Notes: generated by a model from the letters alone, not told the origin. Shown: positions 1 through 5,299, counted from the stretch's first letter. The stretch is DNA of 6,021 bases from Thermoplasmatota archaeon (GCA_018610025.1 JAHENW010000164.1:1-6021), one strand, 5' to 3'. Numbers and translations: made by a program.

Positions 1-2425
1 ATATGGTGTTGTAGAGTCCCATCTTCGAGGAGGAGGGAGGATCGCCTTCTGCTGACACATTGTATACATTATAGGCGTATCCCAGTTTATCCATCGCATT
101 GACGACATTTTCGGTCGTGTTAGGATCTGAGGTTCCCGTGCTCCCGTCGTCGTCTACGACCAAAACAGTAAACCTGACGGAGACGGTGATGTTCACGTTT
201 TGATAGGTGATGTCATTATTGATTTCATTCGTTTCGTCTATCTTATCATAGGGGTCCGCTACAACCTTGAGATCGTGTTGACCAACCGGCTGAGCTCTCC
301 AGCGGAATTTTACATCTTTAGAACTTCCGTTTCCATCCAGTGAGATGGTCGTCTTATTGTTACTCACGATATCGCCATCGACTACAAGCCGGAGTTCTAC
401 ATTCTGGGTACTCTGGCCATTGTTTCGGATAGTGGCCGTTATATCCACCCATTCTTTGTACATAGGAGCATGCGTGCTGAATTCCTGATCGGATACGGCT
501 ATATCCTTCCCGCTCCTCTGGCTGACATTTCCGAGCCATTTGATGGCCTTGTATACCATATGGCTTCTGCCGCTTCTTACCGTTTTGAAGCGGATGGGGT
601 TGAAGAGGGTCTTCTTCTTTCTAGCACCATCGCCGGAATAGCTCACCCCGATGGATTTACCATTCCTGTCCTTTAATTCTTCTTTCGATTCTGAGTTGGG
701 GGTCACTACATCTCCTTTGTACTCAGAGCCATCATCCTTTTCTTTGACCGGGAAGGTATCGGATGAATTGAGAGGCTCGTTCACCCCTACCATCTCCTCG
801 TAATCATCGTCGGTGGAATCATAGTCCGGGGTGTTTGCAGTGTTGAGAGTGTCGATTTGCATATTATTTTTCAACCATGAGTTGAGATCGGTATCACTCA
901 TCGAATCATCCACTATTCCCTCACCTATCAACCATAGACTACCTCCTTGGGAAAGGAAGGTGTAAAGGTTATCTCGATCCTCGGTCGTCAGCGTTTTGTG
1001 TCCATCCGAAGCACCTTTGGTTCTGCCCGTCATCCAGATGACTATATCGTAGTCACTAAGTTGAGGTCTGCCCGTATCCCAAGCCGGACCCGAGCCTGCC
1101 TCTACTTCAGTATATGTATAATCGAAGTCAGCGGCATCCAGTGCGTCGGCCATGGCCGTCGCTTCCCCATTGTCTTGATGATCATCGTCGACCACGAGTA
1201 TTCTTGGCTGGACGAATACAGTGGTATTCGCTTGGTTATTGTACTCGTTAAGGTCTTCGCCCCCGGGGGAAGTTATATTGTTGATCTCAACGGTTATATT
1301 GTGTCTGCCGCTCACGTTGATGGGCCAGGTGGCGCTGATGTCTCTACCCCCGCCAGCCGCTACGTGGACGTCTGGGATTATCCTCGTCCTGTTGTCCTCC
1401 CCCAATGGATTTGTATCGAGGATGCTAACATTACACGTAGCGGCGCTTCCCCCGTCGTTCTCGATGACCGCATAGAGGGTGAAACTCTGGCCGTTCATAG
1501 GTGAAGACGGAGAATAGGATATCTTAGTACGATCAACCAGCAGATCTGGGCTTTCTCTATCGATGGCGGGTTCACCCACGTTCAGGGTGATGTAGGCCTT
1601 TTTGGAGAGTTTTATATTGTTGGTATGGAAGTATGACATATTGCCCTTGATAAATTCTTCAGTGGCCTTGTCGTCACCAGTATGGGCCTGAGTTTCCAGT
1701 AGATAAGAATCGTTCTCCAGATCATTACTGATCTCTATCCTCTTCGTGAACACGTTACTACCGGCGTAGTTCAATTCGTAGTAATCGGAACCGTCTATCC
1801 CCTGCCCTTCGTATCCGATAATCTCTGTTAGATTCACCAGGACCTTTAGGTCGGACACGCTGCCGTTCAGATATTTCAGATTGGCATACAGGGTGACCTT
1901 ATTTCCCGTCTCCACGTAATCGTCCCATTCCTGAGGATACCTGACACCGGTCTCCGTGATGACAGGTCTATCCTTTGCGGTACTTATGGTTACCTCAGTC
2001 CTCCAGATGACGCTGTTCCTGTCTGTATCGGTGATGAGGACCCCTACAGAACTATCCTTCCACCCGGTACCTATATCTATACTCACTTCCTCCCCCATCT
2101 CCCACGTGCCGTCATCTAGATCGTCATCATTCACATCTTCCATAAGCACCTGGAAGTTCTTTTGATTGGTGGTCACGATCATCTGGGTCTTGAATGTCTT
2201 GAGTTCCTTCCCACCCTGATGGGTGATATTGATGAAATTGGTCGTCTCTCCTCTGTAATACACCGCCTTCATGTCCGTATAAGTGGAACCTTCTGGTGTC
2301 TCCAATTGGCTGACAGTAGCGAATATGGTCGAAAACAACACCACGGTTATACTAAGAACAAGAATGCTACCGACAACCTCAGAAACACCTTCTCTATTTC
2401 TAAATAAACTTCTATTCAGTTGCAA
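1..2425 (-). CDS. Large archaeal pilin-like surface protein with repeated CARDB and VLVVDDD domains (3' end outside window)
   Basis: An uninterrupted minus-strand frame of 808 codons runs off the left edge, so the C-terminus is missing. The start is a TTG at 2425, chosen because GGAGG (2433-2437) lies 7 nt upstream and no ATG or GTG fits. Residues 1-12 are basic; residues 13-39 (GVSEVVGSILVLSITVVL...) match the archaeal type IV pilin N-terminal segment, with a plausible prepilin-peptidase cleavage after Gly13 and a hydrophobic stretch for membrane anchoring. Residues about 45-290 are beta-rich and unrecognised. Residues about 292-405 and 640-748 look like CARDB-type immunoglobulin-like adhesion domains, each ending in a D/E-x-N-E-x-NN motif. 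Each is followed by a domain opening with LVVDDD (residues 409-415 and 755-760). Eighteen N-x-S/T sequons suggest an exported, glycosylated protein. At this size it is unlikely to be an ordinary pilin subunit; a cell-surface adhesin or S-layer-associated protein is more likely (inference). It is transcribed divergently from the operon at 2717. Confidence 0.88.
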   Translation of the reverse strand, partial: MQLNRSLFRNREGVSEVVGSILVLSITVVLFSTIFATVSQLETPEGSTYTDMKAVYYRGETTNFINITHQGGKELKTFKTQMIVTTNQKNFQVLMEDVNDDDLDDGTWEMGEEVSIDIGTGWKDSSVGVLITDTDRNSVIWRTEVTISTAKDRPVITETGVRYPQEWDDYVETGNKVTLYANLKYLNGSVSDLKVLVNLTEIIGYEGQGIDGSDYYELNYAGSNVFTKRIEISNDLENDSYLLETQAHTGDDKATEEFIKGNMSYFHTNNIKLSKKAYITLNVGEPAIDRESPDLLVDRTKISYSPSSPMNGQSFTLYAVIENDGGSAATCNVSILDTNPLGEDNRTRIIPDVHVAAGGGRDISATWPINVSGRHNITVEINNITSPGGEDLNEYNNQANTTVFVQPRILVVDDDHQDNGEATAMADALDAADFDYTYTEVEAGSGPAWDTGRPQLSDYDIVIWMTGRTKGASDGHKTLTTEDRDNLYTFLSQGGSLWLIGEGIVDDSMSDTDLNSWLKNNMQIDTLNTANTPDYDSTDDDYEEMVGVNEPLNSSDTFPVKEKDDGSEYKGDVVTPNSESKEELKDRNGKSIGVSYSGDGARKKKTLFNPIRFKTVRSGRSHMVYKAIKWLGNVSQRSGKDIAVSDQEFSTHAPMYKEWVDITATIRNNGQSTQNVELRLVVDGDIVSNNKTTISLDGNGSSKDVKFRWRAQPVGQHDLKVVADPYDKIDETNEINNDITYQNVNITVSVRFTVLVVDDDGSTGTSDPNTTENVVNAMDKLGYAYNVYNVSAEGDPPSSSKMGLYNTI

Positions 2426-2432
2426 GGGTATG

Positions 2433-2437
2433 CCTCC
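2433..2437 (-). promoter_or_regulatory. Shine-Dalgarno site deciding the TTG start at 2425
   Basis: GGAGG on the minus strand sits 7 nt before TTG at 2425. It decides the start of the pilin-like gene, because the first in-frame ATG lies well inside the mature protein, after the membrane segment. Confidence 0.75.
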
Positions 2438-2471
2438 ATCTGGAGCTTTGTTGGGAAAAGGGTTAGTTGAT

Positions 2472-2479
2472 TATTTAAA
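2472..2479 (-). promoter_or_regulatory. TATA-like box for the pilin-like gene
   Basis: On the minus strand the sequence reads CCTTTAAATAATC, a good archaeal TATA box. Transcription would start about 25 nt downstream, near 2447-2450, giving a leader of about 25 nt that contains the GGAGG site. A perfect 12-bp palindrome lies 7 bp upstream. Confidence 0.55.
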
Positions 2480-2486
2480 GGTTGTG

Positions 2487-2498
2487 TGGAAATTTCCA
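2487..2498. promoter_or_regulatory. Perfect 12-bp palindrome, candidate operator
   Basis: TGGAAATTTCCA reads the same on both strands. It lies immediately upstream of the minus-strand TATA-like box, where a dimeric regulator could help or block TFB/TBP binding. Its GGAAATTT core recurs at 2644-2651 near the opposite promoter. Confidence 0.4.
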
Positions 2499-2510
2499 TG
2501 ATAGGATGGG

Positions 2511-2534
2511 AATAAGGTATGAAATAAGGTATGA
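2511..2534. repeat. Tandem 12-bp direct repeat
   Basis: AATAAGGTATGA occurs twice in direct succession (2511-2522 and 2523-2534) with no mismatch. It lies between the divergent promoters. Two sites one helical turn apart could bind a regulator side by side, or this may be a chance duplication by slippage. Confidence 0.6.
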
Positions 2535-2643
2535 GTTTTCCTCTCCTCTTTTTCTCCAGAGATGGATCATACCCATCATCAAGACCAATCCCAATTCTCG
2601 GTGGGAAAAGTAGGAAAGATAGAAAAAAGAAGGGATAAAGGCC

Positions 2644-2651
2644 GGAAATTT
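2644..2651 (+). promoter_or_regulatory. GGAAATTT element upstream of the rightward promoter
   Basis: It repeats the core of the palindrome at 2487-2498 and lies 10 bp upstream of the rightward TATA-like box, a placement comparable to the 7 bp on the other side. Only the left half and centre are kept; the right half reads GAT instead of CCA. Confidence 0.3.
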
Positions 2652-2654
2652 GAT

Positions 2655-2669
2655 GGAAAAGTTTATTTT
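2655..2669 (+). promoter_or_regulatory. BRE/TATA-like promoter of the seven-gene operon
   Basis: GGAAAA (BRE-like, 2655-2660) followed by TTTATTTT (2662-2669) resembles an archaeal core promoter. A start about 25 nt downstream, near 2690, would leave a leader of about 27 nt carrying the GAGGT site at 2705-2709. Confidence 0.5.
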
Positions 2670-2716
2670 AACAGACATTATTATATTCTATACAAAGGAC
2701 AATAGAGGTCGCTCAT

Positions 2717-3013
2717 ATGGGTGAGGAAAGTAATATAGGTATGAAGGAAAGGATAAAGGGGTTCTTCAAAAAGAGATCCCTAACACCGTCGAGCCAGGTC
2801 GATGAGACCATCACGAAGAAGATGCCAGAATACATCGATGAATACAACCTGGCGAGGAGGGACGATCTTGATGGAGTCGATAAACGGGTGGAAGAATACG
2901 TAGAGGAGAGCTCCGAGATGAAGGAATGGAAAGAGGAAACAAAGAAGAAAGTAGACAGGATAAAAAAGGACGTTGAGCGTTTAGAGAAAAAGCACGGTTT
3001 GGAGGAGGGATGA
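2717..3013 (+). CDS. Small soluble coiled-coil protein, first gene of operon (protein A)
   Basis: A 98-residue charged protein with no membrane segment or signal peptide, so probably cytoplasmic. The ATG follows GAGGT (2705-2709) by 7 nt. Residues 8-20 form a basic, amphipathic stretch with a Phe-Phe pair (KERIKGFFKKR) that could touch the membrane or a partner. Residues 38-51 carry EYIDEYNLARRDDL, repeated in diverged form in the fourth gene. Residues 56-93 are predicted helical, with a heptad pattern ending KVDRIKKDVERLEKK, typical of a coiled coil. The stop at 3011-3013 is 2 nt before the favoured start of the next gene, indicating coupled translation. I do not recognise the family; a structural or scaffold role is inferred only from composition and context. 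Confidence 0.85.
   Translation: MGEESNIGMKERIKGFFKKRSLTPSSQVDETITKKMPEYIDEYNLARRDDLDGVDKRVEEYVEESSEMKEWKEETKKKVDRIKKDVERLEKKHGLEEG
3003..3008 (+). promoter_or_regulatory. Shine-Dalgarno site favouring the ATG at 3016
   Basis: AGGAGG ends 7 nt before ATG at 3016 but only 1 nt before the alternative ATG at 3010. It therefore supports the shorter product of the second operon gene. A shifted GGAGG at 3001-3005 leaves 4 nt to 3010, so the longer form is not excluded. Confidence 0.55.
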
Positions 3014-3015
3014 CC

Positions 3016-3345
3016 ATGAGTGCAGCAGTAGTCATCTTACTCATACTGATCCTGGTCGGCCTCTATTTCTTCTTCAGGCGGCGGGCGAAGAAGAAGGCTT
3101 TAAAGGAGGACTATGGATACGTGCCCTCCCATGCTGAACTGTACTTCGAAGAGTATTTCGGAGACATCAAGAGTAACTGGGATCTCATCGAAAAGGGAGA
3201 AGCTCGGAAATGGGCGGAGAACATGGGTGATAAATTGGACGCCGTGAAGGGAGAACTCGACGAACTCAAATCGAAAAATAGAAAGGTAGACAAAAGGATA
3301 GAGAGCATAGATGAGAGGATAGATGATATTGAAGATTGGAGCTAA
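3016..3345 (+). CDS. Single-TM protein with cytoplasmic coiled coil (protein B)
   Basis: The protein has 109 residues from ATG 3016 (111 from ATG 3010, which would overlap the previous stop). Residues 3-20 are a hydrophobic membrane segment, followed directly by RRRAKKK. By the positive-inside rule the N-terminus faces out and the rest is cytoplasmic. Residues about 42-58 contain ELYFEEYFGDIKSNWDL, which loosely resembles the EYI-E-[YF]-N motif of proteins A and D. Residues about 68-107 form a strongly charged helix ending RKVDKRIESIDERIDDIED, a good coiled coil. No enzymatic motif is visible. It sits second in the operon, 2 nt after protein A and 13 nt before protein C. The likely role is a membrane anchor for a coiled-coil assembly (inference). 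Confidence 0.85.
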   Translation: MSAAVVILLILILVGLYFFFRRRAKKKALKEDYGYVPSHAELYFEEYFGDIKSNWDLIEKGEARKWAENMGDKLDAVKGELDELKSKNRKVDKRIESIDERIDDIEDWS

Positions 3346-3347
3346 AA

Positions 3348-3352
3348 AGGTG
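3348..3352 (+). promoter_or_regulatory. Shine-Dalgarno site deciding the ATG at 3359
   Basis: AGGTG lies 6 nt before ATG 3359 and just after the stop of the previous gene. It argues against the earlier in-frame ATG at 3323, which has no such site and would overlap the preceding gene by 23 nt. Confidence 0.5.
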
Positions 3353-3358
3353 TTGACC

Positions 3359-3778
3359 ATGACCATGATAGAGATAATATCGGAAAATTTCCTGATCATA
3401 TTTTACTCGGTGATAGTGATAATAATACTGGCCATCATCGCAAGGATCCTGAACGAGAGAGAAAGATCAAAGACCAGAAGAGAATTGGCCGATATCAACC
3501 TCCAGAGGAAGAAACTGGAGATGGTGGAAAGGGAGAAGCATATCGATAAACTGAAGGAATCCTCCATGGTGTTAAAGGATAAGGAGAAGAAGGAGATCGA
3601 CGAGATATCCGGGGACAAAGCCGTCCTTTCCAGACGGTCATTGGCACTGATGAACGAGATCGAAGAGAGGATGCAGCGCCTCGAGAGGGGTTCCGACAAT
3701 GCCAAACTGATGAAGACACTGAACGAGATAAAGGAGGCGGAAAGAGAACTGTTCGGAGAAGAAAAGGGTGGTAAATGA
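3359..3778 (+). CDS. Single-TM protein with long coiled-coil tail (protein C)
   Basis: The protein has 139 residues from ATG 3359; another in-frame ATG follows at 3365. Residues about 10-30 (FLIIFYSVIVIIILAIIARIL) span the membrane. They are followed by NERERSKTRR, placing the C-terminal part in the cytoplasm. Residues 33-85, 95-112 and 115-133 are highly charged helices with heptad spacing of Leu, Ile and Met, giving the longest coiled coil of the operon. The layout (short outside end, one TM, cytoplasmic coiled coil) matches protein B, but I see no clear sequence similarity. The stop overlaps the ATGATG of the next gene, so translation is probably coupled. No family is recognised; YmdA/RNase Y-like or EzrA-like proteins have similar layouts, but the specific domains are absent. 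Confidence 0.85.
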   Translation: MTMIEIISENFLIIFYSVIVIIILAIIARILNERERSKTRRELADINLQRKKLEMVEREKHIDKLKESSMVLKDKEKKEIDEISGDKAVLSRRSLALMNEIEERMQRLERGSDNAKLMKTLNEIKEAERELFGEEKGGK

Positions 3779-4113
3779 TGAATGAATTTATAGATGAATA
3801 CAAGTCTCGGGGCAAAAATGTGATGGATAAAGTAGAGAACGTTCTGTTCCCCGGTGAGATGGAGATAGAGGGGTCCGGTTACGAGAGGAACATATTGGAC
3901 TGGCAGATAGAGAAATATCTGGATCAGCACTTCCACGAATATATAGAAGAATTCAACCTCATAAGGGAACTCGATCTCCAGGTCTACGATAACAAATATG
4001 AGGAGATAGTGGACGGGATAGAGGAGATAAAGGGGTTTCACAAAGACGTCGATGCCGAACTATCCGAGATCGAAAGAAGGTTGGATAGGATAGAGAAAAG
4101 GGTCAAAAAGTAA
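3778..4113 (+). CDS. Soluble coiled-coil protein, paralogue of protein A (protein D)
   Basis: The protein has 111 residues from ATG 3778 (112 from ATG 3775). The GGTGG site at 3767-3771 lies 6 nt before 3778 and 3 nt before 3775, so the second ATG is slightly favoured. There is no membrane segment. Residues 54-67 read EYIEEFNLIRELDL and match residues 38-51 of protein A at 9 of 14 positions. Both proteins then continue with about 40 residues of acidic helix ending in a coiled coil (here ELSEIERRLDRIEKRVKK). The first 50 residues have no counterpart in protein A. I infer an old duplication within the operon, with copies flanking the two membrane proteins. Function is unknown; pairing with protein A or the TM proteins through the coiled coil is plausible. 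Confidence 0.85.
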   Translation: MNEFIDEYKSRGKNVMDKVENVLFPGEMEIEGSGYERNILDWQIEKYLDQHFHEYIEEFNLIRELDLQVYDNKYEEIVDGIEEIKGFHKDVDAELSEIERRLDRIEKRVKK

Positions 4114-4116
4114 AAA

Positions 4117-4122
4117 GAGGTG
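4117..4122 (+). promoter_or_regulatory. Shine-Dalgarno site supporting the TTG start at 4130
   Basis: GAGGTG lies 7 nt before TTG 4130. An out-of-frame ATG at 4126 lies only 3 nt after it and opens a 9-codon frame that stops at 4155, so TTG is the better start for the zinc-ribbon gene. Confidence 0.5.
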
Positions 4123-4129
4123 GAAATGG

Positions 4130-4489
4130 TTGAAAAGGTCTTCACAAAGAAGTAAATCCTCCAAAAAGAAGAAGATCAGGGAGATCGTCAAGAGCTATCT
4201 TATGGTCCACCGGGAGAAACCCTATAGAAAACTGAAGACGCTACAGCGATATCTAAAAAAGAAGAATATAGCAAACATCAAACTGAAGTCGTTGAGGGAT
4301 ATGGTGAAATCACAGATCGAAAAGGAGGAAGAGATGGAGAAGATAGAAGAGATGGAGGCAGAACTCTTCACCAAGGATGGAGAGGTGAAGAATTACAAGT
4401 ATGGTTCGGCCTTCTGTAAGAATTGTGATAAATATAAAGATTATGAAAAGGAATGTCCCTACTGTGGAAGCCTGGAGATGACACTCTAG
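4130..4489 (+). CDS. Basic helical protein with C-terminal zinc ribbon (protein E)
   Basis: The protein has 119 residues from a TTG start. Residues 1-63 are very Lys/Arg-rich and helical; residues about 16-63 could form a helix-turn-helix-like fold, though I cannot assign a family. Residues 64-80 are acidic helix. Cys96-x2-Cys99 and Cys109-x2-Cys112, separated by 9 residues, form a small zinc ribbon ending CPYCGS. The combination suggests a nucleic-acid-binding or regulatory protein, or a zinc-stabilised adaptor for the other operon products (inference). It begins 16 nt after protein D; its stop codon overlaps the Shine-Dalgarno site of the next gene. Confidence 0.8.
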   Translation: MKRSSQRSKSSKKKKIREIVKSYLMVHREKPYRKLKTLQRYLKKKNIANIKLKSLRDMVKSQIEKEEEMEKIEEMEAELFTKDGEVKNYKYGSAFCKNCDKYKDYEKECPYCGSLEMTL

Positions 4490-4494
4490 GAGGT
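4488..4494 (+). promoter_or_regulatory. Strong Shine-Dalgarno site overlapping the stop of protein E
   Basis: AGGAGGT overlaps the TAG stop at 4487-4489 and precedes ATG 4499 by 4 nt. It is the strongest ribosome binding site in the operon and suggests that translation of the PRC-barrel gene is coupled to that of the zinc-ribbon gene. Confidence 0.65.
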
Positions 4495-4498
4495 CATC

Positions 4499-4990
4499 AT
4501 GAAAACGATCCTCTTCTCTCAGATCCGGCGAAGAAAGGTGCAGACCTCTGCCGACAAAGGTACGCCTAAGGTTGTCGATCTTATTGGAACTAAGAGTAAA
4601 AATTATATCAAGATCATCGAGATGAAGGGGGATACAGGCTTGATCAATCAGAAGGCAGAATACTTCCCCATAAAGGCTGTTAAGCCGCTGAAAAAGGGTG
4701 ATGAAGATATTTACCTCAAAGATTCCAAGTCCGCCCACAAGCAGTCTAGAGGGGAGATCTCTCTATCATCTTTGAAAAATGCCAAGGTCTACGATGCCGA
4801 TGACGAGGAGATAGGAAGAGTCTACGATTACGAGATATACATCGAGGAGATGCCCTGGTTGGTCTGGAAGATACTGGTGAAATCCCACCTTATCTCAGTG
4901 ATAGAAAGGCGTCTCCGGATACCGCTCAAATACGTCTCGAAGTTGGAGGGCAATAAGATCTATTTGGATAAAGAGATCGATTTGGAGTGA
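4499..4990 (+). CDS. Protein with two PRC-barrel-like domains (protein F)
   Basis: The protein has 163 residues, is soluble, and starts at ATG 4499 behind AGGAGGT. Residues about 88-162 match a PRC-barrel: LSSLKNAKVYDADDEEIGRV, then a strand region, then RIPLKYVSKLEGNKIYLDK, the usual pattern of K-V-D-A-D-x-E-x-I-G-x-V followed by a P-L-x-x-V-x-x-L closing strand. Residues about 3-77 repeat the same order in weaker form, with closing strand FPIKAVKPLKKGDEDIYLKD, so the protein probably holds two barrels. PRC barrels are small beta folds used for protein contacts; they occur in photosynthetic reaction centre H subunits, RimM, and archaeal division proteins of the CdpB type. A partner-binding role beside membrane-anchored coiled-coil proteins fits. 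It does not look catalytic. Confidence 0.8.
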   Translation: MKTILFSQIRRRKVQTSADKGTPKVVDLIGTKSKNYIKIIEMKGDTGLINQKAEYFPIKAVKPLKKGDEDIYLKDSKSAHKQSRGEISLSSLKNAKVYDADDEEIGRVYDYEIYIEEMPWLVWKILVKSHLISVIERRLRIPLKYVSKLEGNKIYLDKEIDLE

Positions 4991-4994
4991 GAAT

Positions 4995-5219
4995 ATGCTA
5001 TTGGTTTGGATAATCATAGCTCTGGCCGTCATAATCATCGTGGGTTACTCCATGATATACATCGCAAAGCGATTTAAGAAAAGAAAGGCTAAAGAACGAG
5101 TGAAAGGTCCCGAGAGTGATAGGATCTCAAGGAAGGTAGATGAGGTGGAGGAGAGATTGAACGAGGTCAGACGGGAAAGTCCTAGAGGCGTTGATGTCTC
5201 GTTAGAGAAAGAGGAGTGA
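4995..5219 (+). CDS. Short single-TM protein with basic juxtamembrane segment and coiled coil (protein G)
   Basis: The protein has 74 residues from ATG 4995, 4 nt after the stop of protein F and 7 nt after GGAG (4984-4987). Residues 3-24 form a membrane helix, followed by KRFKKRKAKER, so the C-terminus should lie in the cytoplasm. Residues about 43-60 (DRISRKVDEVEERLNEVRRE) form a short coiled coil resembling the C-terminal ends of proteins A, B and D. The last residues are acidic. It closes the tight gene run; the next gene begins 80 nt later behind its own TATA-like boxes. It is the smallest of the three TM/coiled-coil proteins of the operon, and its function is unknown. Confidence 0.82.
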   Translation: MLLVWIIIALAVIIIVGYSMIYIAKRFKKRKAKERVKGPESDRISRKVDEVEERLNEVRRESPRGVDVSLEKEE

Positions 5220-5236
5220 TGACCCGATCTCTCAGT

Positions 5237-5262
5237 AAAATTTAAGTGTTGACTGATATATA
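5237..5262 (+). promoter_or_regulatory. Candidate promoter of the Cys-rich gene
   Basis: Two TATA-like stretches lie in the 80-nt gap: AAAATTTAAG at 5237-5246 and TATATA at 5257-5262. Either would place a transcription start between about 5268 and 5290, downstream of the alternative GTG at 5246, which supports the ATG at 5300 as the true start. Confidence 0.35.
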
Positions 5263-5299
5263 CCCTTTCAAAGCAAAATATGTCGGATGGGATGCCCTA

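Larger units (their letters stand above)
2426..2716. other. Divergent intergenic region
   Basis: These 291 bases hold no convincing gene. They separate two divergent transcription units and contain a TATA-like box for each, a 12-bp palindrome, a 12-bp tandem repeat and a second GGAAATTT element. I see nothing recognisable in the stretch from about 2535 to 2640. The minus-strand open frame at 2475-2678 has no ribosome binding site and covers the promoter elements, so I do not call it a gene. Confidence 0.6.

Noticed and set aside
947..1504. Plus-strand open frame of 185 codons
   Set aside because: It lies antisense to the long pilin-like gene, whose frame gives recognisable domains throughout. 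The plus-strand translation shows no domain.
1956..2407. Two plus-strand open frames opposite the start of the pilin-like gene
   Set aside because: Both are antisense to the well-supported pilin-type N-terminal coding region and have no plausible family match.
3403..4041. Minus-strand open frame of 212 codons
   Set aside because: It is antisense to proteins C and D, spans their boundary, and is the mirror of purine-rich coiled-coil coding sequence, giving artificial Phe/Leu/Ser-rich translation.
4310..4738. Minus-strand open frame of 142 codons
   Set aside because: It crosses the zinc-ribbon/PRC-barrel gene boundary in antisense. Both plus-strand genes have clear motifs and ribosome binding sites.
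2717..5219. Operon as an archaellum cluster (ArlC/D/E or ArlX equivalents)
   Set aside because: Small coiled-coil and TM proteins recall these, but no ArlH, ArlI, ArlJ or archaellin is present and no ArlD/E-type conserved domain can be seen.
5246..5299. N-terminal extension of the Cys-rich protein from GTG 5246
   Set aside because: No ribosome binding site precedes it, and it overlaps two TATA-like stretches. The Cys modules begin right after ATG 5300.
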